DNA of 64,000 nt. Source: Rhizobium mongolense USDA 1844 (GTDB lineage Bacteria; Pseudomonadota; Alphaproteobacteria; Rhizobiales; Rhizobiaceae). The notes beneath the pieces were generated by a model. It did no database searches, was not told the DNA's origin, and was given only the letters and a program-made list of their open reading frames with translations. Below, piece by piece: positions 7,359 through 15,800 of this stretch. The stretch's first letter is position 1. Each line of letters opens with the position of its first letter. The translations under genes and the position numbers were made by a program. The stretch lies in contig NZ_ATTQ01000001.1 of NCBI RefSeq assembly GCF_000419765.1, positions 62,115-126,114 on the forward strand. The letters run 5' to 3'.

Positions 7359-9095
7359 TCAGTTGATCGCTGGTTCATCGACCTGAGGGCCGAATTCCGT
7401 CTTCAGGAAGTCGAAATCGCAGCCCTTGTCGGCCTGTTCGATATGCTTGGAGAATAGGAAGCCATAGCCGCGGCCGTAGCGTGGAGCCGGCGGCTTCCAG
7501 GACTGTCGGCGAAGCGCGAGTTCTTCGTCCGGCACGAGCATGTTCAAGCTGCGGTTGGGGATATCGAGCTCGACGACGTCGCCAGTCTTCAAAAGCGCCA
7601 GCGGGCCACCGACATAGGCTTCCGGCGCCACATGCAGCACGCAGGCGCCGAACGAAGTGCCGGACATGCGCGCATCCGACAGTCGTACCATGTCCCGCAG
7701 GCCGAGCTTCAACAGCGCCTTGGGCATGGGAATCATTCCCCACTCAGGCATTCCCGGTCCGCCCTGGGGGCCGGCGTTGCGCAAGACGAGAACGGTCTCC
7801 GGCGTCATCGGATAGTCGGGATCGTCGATGATCGTTTTCAGCTCGGCGTAGCTCTCAGCCACGAGAGCCGGACCTTTATGCCGGTGGAATTTCGGGTCGC
7901 AGGCGGCGGGCTTGATCACCGCGCCGTCGGGACTGAGATTGCCCTTGAGGACGGCAAGCGATCCCTCGTGATAAACCGGGTTCGACAGCGGCCGGATGAC
8001 GTCGTCGTTCCAGACCTTTACCAAGTCTAGGCCCTCGGTAAGCGGCTTGCCGGTGATGGTGATCGCCGATGAATTGAGCTTGTCGCCCAGTTGCTTCATC
8101 AGCGCCCGGAGACCACCGGCGTAGTAGAAATCCTCCATGAGGTACGTCGCACCCGATGGCCGGATATTGGCAATAACGGGCGTTTCGCGTCCGATGCGGT
8201 CGAGATCATCCAGTTCCAGCGGGATCCCGGCGCGGCGCGCCATGGCAATCAAATGAATAATGGCATTCGTGGAACAGCCGGTCGCCATCGCCACGGTCAC
8301 GGCATTCTCCACCGCTGCCGCCGTAACGATCATGTCGGGCGTCAGGTCCTCCCAGACCATATCGACAATGCGCCGGCCGCATTGCGTGGACATGCGCTGA
8401 TGACCTGCATCGGCAGCGGGGATGGAGGAAGCGCCGGGAAGTGTCAGTCCCATAGCCTCGGCGATCGCCGTCATTGTCGATGCAGTTCCCATGGTCATGC
8501 AGTGGCCATAGGAACGGGCAATGCCCCCTTCGATCCCTTGCCATTCTTCCTTGGTAATCGTGCCGGCGCGGCGTTCGTCCCAGAACTTGAATCCGTCGGT
8601 ACCGGAACCCAGATGCCTGCCCGCCCAGTTGCCGCGCAGCATCGGTCCGGCAGGCAGGTAGATAAAGGGAAGACCCATGCTGAGCGCGCCCATCACCAGG
8701 CCCGGAGTGGTCTTGTCGCAACCGCCCATGAGAACCGCGCCGTCGATGGGATGGGAGCGCAGCAATTCCTCGCTCTCCATCGCCAGCATATTGCGGTAGA
8801 GCATGGTCGTTGGCTTGACGAAATTTTCAGACAGTGACAGCGCTGGAAGCTCCATCGGGAAGCCTCCCGCCTGCAGCACGCCGCGCTTGACCCATTCCAC
8901 TCTGTCCTTGAAGTGCATGTGGCAGGGCTGCGCATCCGACCAGGTGTTGAGAATGGCGATGATCGGGCGGCCCTCCCAGTCGGCGGGGTCATAGCCCATC
9001 TGCATGGTGCGCGATCTGTGACCGAAGGATCGTTGATCATCGGGGACCATCCAGCGGGCGGAGCGCAGCTGCTCGTAAGTTTTGCGTTTTTTCAT
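7359..9095 (-). CDS. IlvD/Edd family dehydratase, L-arabinonate dehydratase-like
   Basis: The 578-residue enzyme matches the sugar-acid branch of the IlvD/Edd family in length and motifs. It should dehydrate an aldonate to a 2-keto-3-deoxy acid, as the [2Fe-2S] L-arabinonate dehydratase of Rhizobium leguminosarum does. Cluster ligands are visible as SDAQPCHMHF (Cys58), GGCDKTTPG and GHCMTMGTAST. Further landmarks are the ATGCSTNAIIHL segment and the C-terminal LSDARMSGTSFGACVLHVAPE. The start has the normal family N-terminus (MKKRKTYEQLRSARW). It sits between the transporter genes and the RraA-like gene, so the transporter probably imports its substrate or a precursor. The exact sugar acid cannot be told from sequence. 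Confidence 0.85.
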   Translation of the reverse strand: MKKRKTYEQLRSARWMVPDDQRSFGHRSRTMQMGYDPADWEGRPIIAILNTWSDAQPCHMHFKDRVEWVKRGVLQAGGFPMELPALSLSENFVKPTTMLYRNMLAMESEELLRSHPIDGAVLMGGCDKTTPGLVMGALSMGLPFIYLPAGPMLRGNWAGRHLGSGTDGFKFWDERRAGTITKEEWQGIEGGIARSYGHCMTMGTASTMTAIAEAMGLTLPGASSIPAADAGHQRMSTQCGRRIVDMVWEDLTPDMIVTAAAVENAVTVAMATGCSTNAIIHLIAMARRAGIPLELDDLDRIGRETPVIANIRPSGATYLMEDFYYAGGLRALMKQLGDKLNSSAITITGKPLTEGLDLVKVWNDDVIRPLSNPVYHEGSLAVLKGNLSPDGAVIKPAACDPKFHRHKGPALVAESYAELKTIIDDPDYPMTPETVLVLRNAGPQGGPGMPEWGMIPMPKALLKLGLRDMVRLSDARMSGTSFGACVLHVAPEAYVGGPLALLKTGDVVELDIPNRSLNMLVPDEELALRRQSWKPPAPRYGRGYGFLFSKHIEQADKGCDFDFLKTEFGPQVDEPAIN

Positions 9096-9150
9096 GGCAT
9101 TGTCCGAGAAGGCTGATGAACGGAGGCGAATACAAACAAGGAAACAGTCT

Positions 9151-10023
9151 TCATTCCTTCATGCCCCATTTCTGGATAGTGTGGCGTTCAATCGTCTGGA
9201 AAACCAGATTTTCGACCACCAGACCGATGACGATGACGGTCAGCAGTCCGGCAAAAACGGCCGGGATATCGAGAAGGTTGCGGTTTTCGAAGATGAACCA
9301 GCCAAGGCCGCCCTGCCCGGACGAGACGCCGAAGACGAGTTCGGCGGCAATCAGTGTGCGCCAGGCGAAGGCCCAGCCAATCTTAAGACCGGTAAGGATC
9401 GAGGGAAACGCAGCCGGGATGAGAATGCGAACGACGTAGGAGAAGCCGGACAGGCCGTAATTGGCCCCGACCATGCGCAGAGTGCGGGAGACGCCGAGAA
9501 AGCCGGAATGGGTGTTCAGCGCCACGGCCCAGAGCACGGAATGCACGAGCACGAAGACGAGGCTTGAGGCACCCAGGCCGAACCAGATGAGCGCCAGCGG
9601 CAGAAGTGAAATGGCCGGAAGCGGGTTGAACATGGCGGTCATCGTCTCGAGGAAGTCCGTGCCGATGCGCGTGTTGATCGCCAGCACGGTCAGGATGGCC
9701 GCCAGGATCGTTCCCGCCGCATATCCCATCAAAAGGATCTTCAAGGTGGTCCAGATGCGCGCCGGCAGCGTGCCATCCGCGAAGCGATCAACGAGCGTCA
9801 CCAGCGTGTCGGTGAGGGTCGGAAATAGAAGCGGATTGTCCAGATAAGTGGCGTAGACCTGCCACAGGAGCGCAAGCACGGTAATCAGCAGGGCCTTTCG
9901 AACAGCGCCGATACCCCAGATGAGTTCAACTGGCCCTAGCTTCTGCTCGATCGCGGCGATGTTGGCATAGGCCGAGCGCGCGTTGGCGCTTTCTTCGGCC
10001 AGCAGGATCTGTGGTGCGCTCAT
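9151..10023 (-). CDS. ABC transporter permease, NitT/TauT type
   Basis: This 290-residue inner-membrane protein has six predicted helices and the permease signature with the EAA loop AELVFGVSSGQGGLGWFIF, typical of the SsuC/TauC/NrtB group. Such permeases import nitrate, sulfonates, pyrimidine precursors or other small anions. It lies directly downstream of its ATPase gene (six-base gap) and upstream of the dehydratase. The substrate is unknown. Confidence 0.85.
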   Translation of the reverse strand: MSAPQILLAEESANARSAYANIAAIEQKLGPVELIWGIGAVRKALLITVLALLWQVYATYLDNPLLFPTLTDTLVTLVDRFADGTLPARIWTTLKILLMGYAAGTILAAILTVLAINTRIGTDFLETMTAMFNPLPAISLLPLALIWFGLGASSLVFVLVHSVLWAVALNTHSGFLGVSRTLRMVGANYGLSGFSYVVRILIPAAFPSILTGLKIGWAFAWRTLIAAELVFGVSSGQGGLGWFIFENRNLLDIPAVFAGLLTVIVIGLVVENLVFQTIERHTIQKWGMKE

Positions 10024-10029
10024 GATGGC

Positions 10030-10848
10030 TTACTCCCGATGGCCTGGTTCAGAGAACAGAAGATCGTGGATATCCCGCTCGAGTGCAGCTGCGGTCCCGT
10101 CCTCGTTCGAGGCTTTGTCGACATCCACGACTTCCGCTTTGACGCGCCCCGGGTGGGGTGACAGAAGCAGAATACGGTTGGAGATCTTGATCGCTTCAGC
10201 GATCGAATGAGTGACGAAGATGACGGTAAACTTCGTATCATCCCAAAGCTGAAGCAGTTCGTCCTGCATCTGGCGGCGCGTCAGCGCGTCGAGCGCCGCG
10301 AAAGGTTCATCCATCAAAAGGATGTCGGGTTGCATCGCCATGCCGCGCGCAATGGCGACACGCTGCTTCATCCCGCCAGATAGGGTATGGGGAAAACTGT
10401 CGACGGCGCGCGTCAGCTTTACCTTGTCGATATAGGCGCGGGCGATTTCCTCCGCTTCCTTTGGCAGCAGCTTGCGGGCAACCAGCAGCGGAAACATCAC
10501 GTTTTCCAAAACGGTCTTCCAGGGCATCAGCTGATCGAATTCCTGAAACACCATCATGCGGTCCGGACCCGGTTTCGTCACCGTCCGGCCGTTGATGCGG
10601 ATGGAACCGCTGACGGGCTTCATGTATCCGCCTACGGCTTTCAGCAGCGTCGACTTACCGCAGCCCGATGGACCTAGAAGCACGAACCGGTCTGATTTCC
10701 TGACGCTGAAGGAGACTTGTTCGGTGGCGGTGACCAGGAGGTTCGGCGTCTTGTAGCGCAGCGTAACTTTCTCGACACTCAAGAGTGGTTCAGCCGCTTG
10801 CGCAATAGCCTGATGCGCCGGTGAAACAGCTGCTGCGGACTGGAACAT
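10030..10848 (-). CDS. ABC transporter ATPase, NitT/TauT type
   Basis: The 272-residue ATPase carries Walker A GPSGCGKST, the Q-loop MVFQEFDQLMPW, the signature LSGGMKQRVAIARG, Walker B ILLMDEPFAALD and the switch His in VIFVTHSIAEA. It powers the adjacent permease. A GTG fifteen bases upstream would give a longer form, but the ATG at 10848 has GAGG at good spacing. The 9-bp hairpin between this gene and the binding-protein gene may tune the ratio of the products. Confidence 0.88.
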   Translation of the reverse strand: MFQSAAAVSPAHQAIAQAAEPLLSVEKVTLRYKTPNLLVTATEQVSFSVRKSDRFVLLGPSGCGKSTLLKAVGGYMKPVSGSIRINGRTVTKPGPDRMMVFQEFDQLMPWKTVLENVMFPLLVARKLLPKEAEEIARAYIDKVKLTRAVDSFPHTLSGGMKQRVAIARGMAMQPDILLMDEPFAALDALTRRQMQDELLQLWDDTKFTVIFVTHSIAEAIKISNRILLLSPHPGRVKAEVVDVDKASNEDGTAAALERDIHDLLFSEPGHRE

Positions 10849-10881
10849 TGACGACGTCCTCACATGAAAAGGGGGCGGGCT

Positions 10882-10916
10882 TATCCGGCAAAAAGCTGCC
10901 TGCCTTCTGCCGGATA
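10882..10916 (-). other. Intercistronic hairpin between binding-protein and ATPase genes
   Basis: TATCCGGCA (10882-10890) and TGCCGGATA (10908-10916) are perfect 9-bp arms around a 17-base loop. It lies between the binding-protein stop and the ATPase start. There is no U-run, so mRNA 3'-end stabilisation of the binding-protein message is more likely than termination. Confidence 0.55.
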
Positions 10917-10924
10917 GATGCTGC

Positions 10925-11929
10925 TCAGTTGCCGTTGAGGTCGGCGGATTCAGGCAAGTAGTAGTCGGTCCATGCTTTTGGCTGCATCTTCAGCGTCCCG
11001 ATCTTGTTCAAATGCGTTGCGAACTTCATCGTCCCCTGCGGCTCGGTCCGGTAGTCGTCGATGAAACCCGGCTCGTTCATGATCGCCATGAGATCGTCGA
11101 TCGACGTCTTGTCTCCGGTGATGGTCTTGTAGGCTTCGAGGGCGCCCTTTGGATCGTTCTTGATGTAGGCCACTGCTTGCTTGGTTGCCTCACGCACGGC
11201 CTTGATGATGACGGGATTGCTTTCAGCAAACCCGGTCGTCGTGAAGAACGTCGCCTGAGTGAGGGAACCTCCGATGATTTCGCGCGAGTCCGTGACGCGA
11301 TGCACGCCCTTCTGTTTTAGCTCGATGTACTGGAAGGGCGGTGCTGAGAAATGGTTCTTGACTTCGTGATTGGGATTGGCGATGGCCGCGACCGCGTCCG
11401 GATGGCCAAGCTGTACGGTATTGCTGTCGAGCTTGCGGACCTGGTCTTCGCCATACTTTGCGGCGGCGGCCATCTGCAGCAGAATCGCCTGCGTCGAGAC
11501 GCCGACGGTCGGAACGGCGATCTTGTCGCTCGGGCCGATATCATCGAGTGATTTGATCTTGGGATCATTGGAGACCATGATGACCGGCTGCGCGGAACTC
11601 GGAATGATGCCTTTTACGCGGCCCTTTGTACGATCCCAAAGCAGAAGAAGATTACCCGACCCCGTGTTGACGATGTCGACATTGCCTGCGAGCAATGCAT
11701 CGGTCTGCGCTCCACCGCCGCTGAAGGTTCGCCATTCGATCGTGAGGCCGTCCAGCCCCTCCTTCGCAGCCTGTTTCTCAATGAGCTTTTGCGTTTCCAT
11801 GACGTGGCTCGCAAGATACAGAATCCCCGGCTGCCGTGTAATGGAGATCGCGGTCTTTTCCTGAGCCGAAGCCGGAAGCGTGGTCGCGAAAAGAGCTGCG
11901 ATCGCGGCAGCACCCAAAAGTCTCAACAT
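10925..11929 (-). CDS. ABC transporter substrate-binding protein, NitT/TauT type
   Basis: The 334-residue periplasmic protein has a signal peptide (MLRLLGAAAIAALFATTLPASAQ) followed by the NMT1/TauA-like fold: KTAISITRQPGILYLASHV, LLAGNVDIVNTGSGNLL and DKIAVPTVGVSTQAILLQMAA. It delivers the ligand to the adjacent permease and ATPase. The start is set by the signal peptide and GGAGG upstream; the longer frame would hide the signal peptide. It is the first gene of the operon facing the GntR gene. The ligand is unknown. Confidence 0.85.
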   Translation of the reverse strand: MLRLLGAAAIAALFATTLPASAQEKTAISITRQPGILYLASHVMETQKLIEKQAAKEGLDGLTIEWRTFSGGGAQTDALLAGNVDIVNTGSGNLLLLWDRTKGRVKGIIPSSAQPVIMVSNDPKIKSLDDIGPSDKIAVPTVGVSTQAILLQMAAAAKYGEDQVRKLDSNTVQLGHPDAVAAIANPNHEVKNHFSAPPFQYIELKQKGVHRVTDSREIIGGSLTQATFFTTTGFAESNPVIIKAVREATKQAVAYIKNDPKGALEAYKTITGDKTSIDDLMAIMNEPGFIDDYRTEPQGTMKFATHLNKIGTLKMQPKAWTDYYLPESADLNGN

Positions 11930-11994
11930 CCTATCCTCCCACTGTAAGTTCCCAAACGTACGAAACGTGCCTCCCAGCACCGGCAGAGTGAAAC

Positions 11995-12033
11995 ACTAAA
12001 ATATCAGTTGGTCAACTATGTTAATATATTAGT
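11995..12033. promoter_or_regulatory. Operator candidates between binding-protein gene and GntR gene
   Basis: Two nested symmetries sit in the 153-base divergent region. ACTAAAATAT (11995-12004) pairs with ATATATTAGT (12024-12033) with one mismatch, and AGTTGGTCAACT (12006-12017) has perfect 5-bp arms. GntR-FCD proteins bind such short palindromes in their own divergent promoter. Confidence 0.45.
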
Positions 12034-12082
12034 TTGAGATCAGGACTCTTACCGGCTATAATGCGCGTCAAAGTGAGGTTTC

Positions 12083-12778
12083 ATGGACGCTCTGAACGAT
12101 CTTTCCCCGACAATTGCGCTCAAACGCACCTCGACATCGCGCCAGCTCTACGACGTGCTGCGCGGTCGCATCATCTCGCTCGATCTGCCCCCGGGCATGC
12201 ATCTGTCGCGCAGCGAGATCGCCTTGGCCTACCGCGTCAGCCAGACACCGGTGCGTGACGCTCTGCAAATGCTAGAGGCGGAGGGCCTCGTTGTGGTTTA
12301 TCCGCAGTCCCGCACGGAAGTCACGCGCATCGATTTGCGCCAGGCGCGCGAGACGCAGTTCCTGCGGCTCTCTCTTGAATTGGAAGTCATTCGGTCTCTG
12401 ACGGAAACCCAGCCCGAAACCGTCATCAAACAAGCCGATCGTCTGGTGGCCCTTCAAGAAACGGCGCTCAACGTGGATCATGACCTAGAACGCTTCGCGC
12501 TTCTCGATCGCCAGTTCCACCAAACCATGTTCGAAGGTGCGGGCGTTGCAGATCTCTGGGTGCTGGTCCAGTCGCGATCCGGGCATATTGATCGGCTTCG
12601 TAAGCTCAACTTGATGGATCCCGGCAAAGCCGGCACGATCTTGTGCTCCCACCGGGAAATAATGGACAATGTGCGAGATGGAGACGTCCCGCGGGCACAG
12701 GAAGCCGTACGCCGCCACCTTACAGGCACGCTTGCCACCGTCGAGACAATTCGCGAGGCACATAGTCACTTCTTTTGA
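12083..12778 (+). CDS. GntR family regulator, FCD subfamily
   Basis: The 231-residue regulator has an N-terminal winged helix (SRQLYDVLRGRIISLDLPPG, then SEIALAYRVSQTPVRDALQM) and an all-helical FCD ligand domain from about residue 80 on (DLERFALLDRQFHQTMFEG; ILCSHREIMDNVRDGD with the metal-binding His pattern). FCD members usually sense organic acids. It is divergent from the NitT/TauT-dehydratase operon and most likely represses it until its acid inducer is present. Confidence 0.85.
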   Translation: MDALNDLSPTIALKRTSTSRQLYDVLRGRIISLDLPPGMHLSRSEIALAYRVSQTPVRDALQMLEAEGLVVVYPQSRTEVTRIDLRQARETQFLRLSLELEVIRSLTETQPETVIKQADRLVALQETALNVDHDLERFALLDRQFHQTMFEGAGVADLWVLVQSRSGHIDRLRKLNLMDPGKAGTILCSHREIMDNVRDGDVPRAQEAVRRHLTGTLATVETIREAHSHFF

Positions 12779-12933
12779 GAGGTAGCCCTTCCTGTGGAGG
12801 AAATGTTGGTCTGGGCCCTGAAGGGTCAGACCGATACAGGCTCAGATTGCTTGATACCAAAAGATCAGTGTCGAACGACGCGTCCAGACTTCTCTTTAGA
12901 GAGCGAACGATCGTCGGGCTTCATGTCCGAACC

Positions 12934-14010
12934 TCAACAGAACACGTGCGCGGCACCGGGGTCGAATTCAAGCCGAACCCGGTCCCCAGGGCTCAGGCCG
13001 GCGATTGCCTCGTGCCCAAAAGGCAGTCGCACCGACAGGGCTTCACCGGCGGTCGTAGCCGTTGCCACATGGATATTATTGCCGAGGAAGGTGATGGCCC
13101 TGACTGTTGCACTGAGACCGTTGCCGCCATCATGACGCGATAGCCGGATGCGTTCCGGCCTCAGCATGAGAGTCCCTTTCCCGTTGGAAACCGCCTTGCC
13201 ATGGACCGGGATCCGGTCAAAAACGGCCGCGCCGCCCAGTGAGATCGTCGCCTTTCCTTCTGCACTTGACAACAGGTCGCAGGAAATGAAGTCGCTGTCG
13301 CCGATGAATTCAGCGACAAAACGCGTACGCGGGTTGGCGTAGAGTTGCGGCCCAGTGCCAATTTGATCGATGATGCCGTTCGAGAATACCGCAATGCGAT
13401 CGGACAGCCGCAGCGCTTCTTCCTGGTCATGGGTCACGTACAGGATCGTCACTTCAGTTTGCTGGTGGATCCGGCGTATCTCATGCTGAATTTCCTCCCG
13501 CAGCTTCTTGTCCAGCGCCGAGAGCGGCTCGTCCATCAGAAGAACCGGAGGATCGTAGGCAAGCGCCCTGGCGAGGGCGACGCGTTGCTGCTGGCCGCCC
13601 GACATCTGCACGGGCTTGCGATCCTCGTATCCTTCAAGTCTAACGAGACGCAGCATCTCCTTCACCTTGCTGTCGACCTCGGCCTTGGACTTGCGCCTGA
13701 CTTTCAGTGGAAAGGCAATGTTTTCGCCAACGGTCAGATGCGGAAACAACGTGTAGCGCTGAAAGACCATTCCGATGTTGCGCTTGTGCGAAGGGGTTTC
13801 CAGCAGGGTCTTGCCGTCAAGCGTGATGTCGCCTTTTGTCGGAGTTTCAAACCCCGCGAGGATGTAAAGCGTCGTGCTTTTTCCCGACCCCGACGGTCCG
13901 AGGAAGGTCAGAAACTCACCGCGCTGAACATGCAGGTTGACATCGTGAACCGCGACAACAGGGCCGTACTCCTTGCGGATGCCTTTGATCTGAAGGAAAG
14001 CGTCATTCAT
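12934..14010 (-). CDS. ABC transporter ATPase, spermidine/putrescine (PotA) type
   Basis: The 358-residue ATPase has Walker A GPSGSGKST, signature MSGGQQQRVALARAL, Walker B VLLMDEPLSALD, switch YVTHDQEEA and a C-terminal TOBE domain (LMLRPERIRLSRHDGGNG to the end). It is the PotA-type engine of the polyamine/opine/quaternary-amine uptake family. The start MNDAFLQIKGIRKEYG overlaps the preceding permease stop as ATGA; the longer frame only adds antisense of the permease. It is the last gene of the long operon running from 22084. Confidence 0.88.
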   Translation of the reverse strand: MNDAFLQIKGIRKEYGPVVAVHDVNLHVQRGEFLTFLGPSGSGKSTTLYILAGFETPTKGDITLDGKTLLETPSHKRNIGMVFQRYTLFPHLTVGENIAFPLKVRRKSKAEVDSKVKEMLRLVRLEGYEDRKPVQMSGGQQQRVALARALAYDPPVLLMDEPLSALDKKLREEIQHEIRRIHQQTEVTILYVTHDQEEALRLSDRIAVFSNGIIDQIGTGPQLYANPRTRFVAEFIGDSDFISCDLLSSAEGKATISLGGAAVFDRIPVHGKAVSNGKGTLMLRPERIRLSRHDGGNGLSATVRAITFLGNNIHVATATTAGEALSVRLPFGHEAIAGLSPGDRVRLEFDPGAAHVFC

Positions 14011-14807
14011 GATTTCAATACCTTGCGTGCGAGAGCGACAAGCGCCATCAAGAGGATCGTCAAGAGGATGAGAAGCGTCGAGGCGGCAGCCACGACCGGC
14101 GTAAGATCCTGCCTGAGCGTGGCCCATACTTTTACCGGCAGGGTCTGCAGCGTTGGGCTTGCCATGAAGATCGCCACAACCACCTCGTCCCAGGATGTCA
14201 GGAACGAAAAGACAGCGGCGGAAAATATCCCGTGGCTGATTGCAGGCAGCGTTACGCGGATCCTCGCCTCAAGCGGCGAGGCGCCGCAAAGTATCGCCGC
14301 GTCCTCGATGGACTTATCGAAACCTTCAAGCGCGCTGGAAATGGACAGAATGGAGAACGGAAGAGCAAGGACGAGATGCGAAATCACGAAGCCCGCCAAG
14401 GTTCCACCGAGGCCCACCCTTAGAAAGAAGGCGTAGAGTGAGACGGCAAGAACGACGACGGGAAGGATCATCGGCGTCAGGAAAAGCGCCTTCAGCGCGT
14501 CACGGAACAGGAACGTTCCCCGAACCAACCCGAACGACGTTACAAGGCCGAGCAGAACGGAAAGCACGGTGACGATCGATGCAATCTTAAAGCTCGTCCA
14601 GGCCGCTTCCAGCCATCGGGGATCGGCCAGAAGTTCCCGATACCATTGCAGCGTCCAGCCAGGAGGCGGAAAGATCAGCCACTGCGAGGATCCAAAGGAA
14701 AGGGCCGCGATAAAGAAAATCGGCAGCAGCAAGAATGCAGCCGCCAGGATGGTGATCGTCAAAAGCGCGTATTTCCACCAGCCGAGACGATCGAAGTTAA
14801 GCAGCAT
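14007..14807 (-). CDS. ABC transporter permease, PotC type
   Basis: The 266-residue membrane protein has six predicted helices and the EAA loop ASPLEARIRVTLPAISHGIF. It pairs with the PotB-type permease. The start MLLNFDRLGWWKYALL lies one base after the upstream stop and has GGAGG upstream, so translation is coupled. It overlaps the ATPase by four bases. Confidence 0.85.
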   Translation of the reverse strand: MLLNFDRLGWWKYALLTITILAAAFLLLPIFFIAALSFGSSQWLIFPPPGWTLQWYRELLADPRWLEAAWTSFKIASIVTVLSVLLGLVTSFGLVRGTFLFRDALKALFLTPMILPVVVLAVSLYAFFLRVGLGGTLAGFVISHLVLALPFSILSISSALEGFDKSIEDAAILCGASPLEARIRVTLPAISHGIFSAAVFSFLTSWDEVVVAIFMASPTLQTLPVKVWATLRQDLTPVVAAASTLLILLTILLMALVALARKVLKS

Positions 14808-14808
14808 G

Positions 14809-15681
14809 TCAGCGCCCTCCGGTGTTCTGGCTGCCAAAGAAACGCAGCTGAACGACATAGAGCGAAAGCGTTACAACGAGGAGTACCAGGGCAGCCGCTC
14901 CCCCCATGCCCCAATTGACCAGGGACTGGACGAACTGGGCAATCAGCTCGGCCAGCATCATGTTCGCCGTACCGCCGAGAAGCGAGGGGGTAACGAAATA
15001 GCCAAGCGACATGACGAAGACCATGAGGGCACCGGCAGCCATGCCCGGCACGGCCAGCGGCAGGAGAACGCGCGTGAGACATTGCCCCCGGCTGGCACCG
15101 CAAAGGGCAGCCGCCTGCAGGATTGCCGGGTCGATCTTCTTGATCACGCCGTAGAGCGGCAGGATGATGAAGGGCAACATGATATAGGTCATGCCGATCG
15201 TCACACCTGTCAGATTGTTGACGAGCGGCAACGGTTGATTGATGAGCCCCATGCCCATCAGCATCTTGTTGATGAGACCAGTCCGTTGCAAAAGCACCAT
15301 CCAGGCATAGGTGCGCGCCAGCAGATTTGTCCACATCGAGAGCAGCAGGATCGCAAAAATCACCGATGCCAGCCTTCCAGGCATGATTGCCAGCGCCCAG
15401 GCAACGGGAAAGCCGATCGAGAGCGAAATAGTGGTCACCAACCCTGATACGATGAAGGTATTGGCGAAAATCTTGAGATAGGTTGCAGATCCAAGCAGCT
15501 CAGCGTAGTTGCCGAACCCGGGAGCCGGTTCCAATACACTTCGCAGCAACAGTGCCGCCACCGGCACGATGAAGAAGATGGCCACGAAGGTAAGAGCCGG
15601 GACGATCCCGCTGAAACCTGTTGGCCTGAGCGCTCTTGGCACCGGCGCACTCACGCTTGAAGCATCACTATAGGTCGACAT
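14809..15681 (-). CDS. ABC transporter permease, PotB type
   Basis: The 290-residue membrane protein has an N-terminal helix SGIVPALTFVAIFFIVPVAA, further helices, and the EAA loop CGASRGQCLTRVLLPLAVPG. It forms the channel with the PotC-type permease. The start MSTYSDASSVSAP follows AGGAAGGA; the longer frame upstream is not supported. It is preceded by the binding-protein gene with a 119-base gap containing a hairpin. Confidence 0.85.
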   Translation of the reverse strand: MSTYSDASSVSAPVPRALRPTGFSGIVPALTFVAIFFIVPVAALLLRSVLEPAPGFGNYAELLGSATYLKIFANTFIVSGLVTTISLSIGFPVAWALAIMPGRLASVIFAILLLSMWTNLLARTYAWMVLLQRTGLINKMLMGMGLINQPLPLVNNLTGVTIGMTYIMLPFIILPLYGVIKKIDPAILQAAALCGASRGQCLTRVLLPLAVPGMAAGALMVFVMSLGYFVTPSLLGGTANMMLAELIAQFVQSLVNWGMGGAAALVLLVVTLSLYVVQLRFFGSQNTGGR

Positions 15682-15755
15682 GACAGTCCTTCCTGCCCGA
15701 ACGTTCCGACAAGCGCCGCAGATCCTCGGGGCCGACCGAGCACGCTGCGCTTTGA

Positions 15756-15781
15756 GCACGGCGGGCATGGGGCCACCGTGC
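15756..15781 (-). other. Intercistronic hairpin after the PotD-type gene
   Basis: GCACGG (15756-15761) and CCGTGC (15776-15781) form perfect 6-bp arms around 14 bases in the gap between the binding-protein stop and the first permease start. It parallels the hairpins at 10882 and 47675 behind the other two binding-protein genes. Confidence 0.4.
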
Positions 15782-15800
15782 ATTGCGCTGCATTTTCAAC

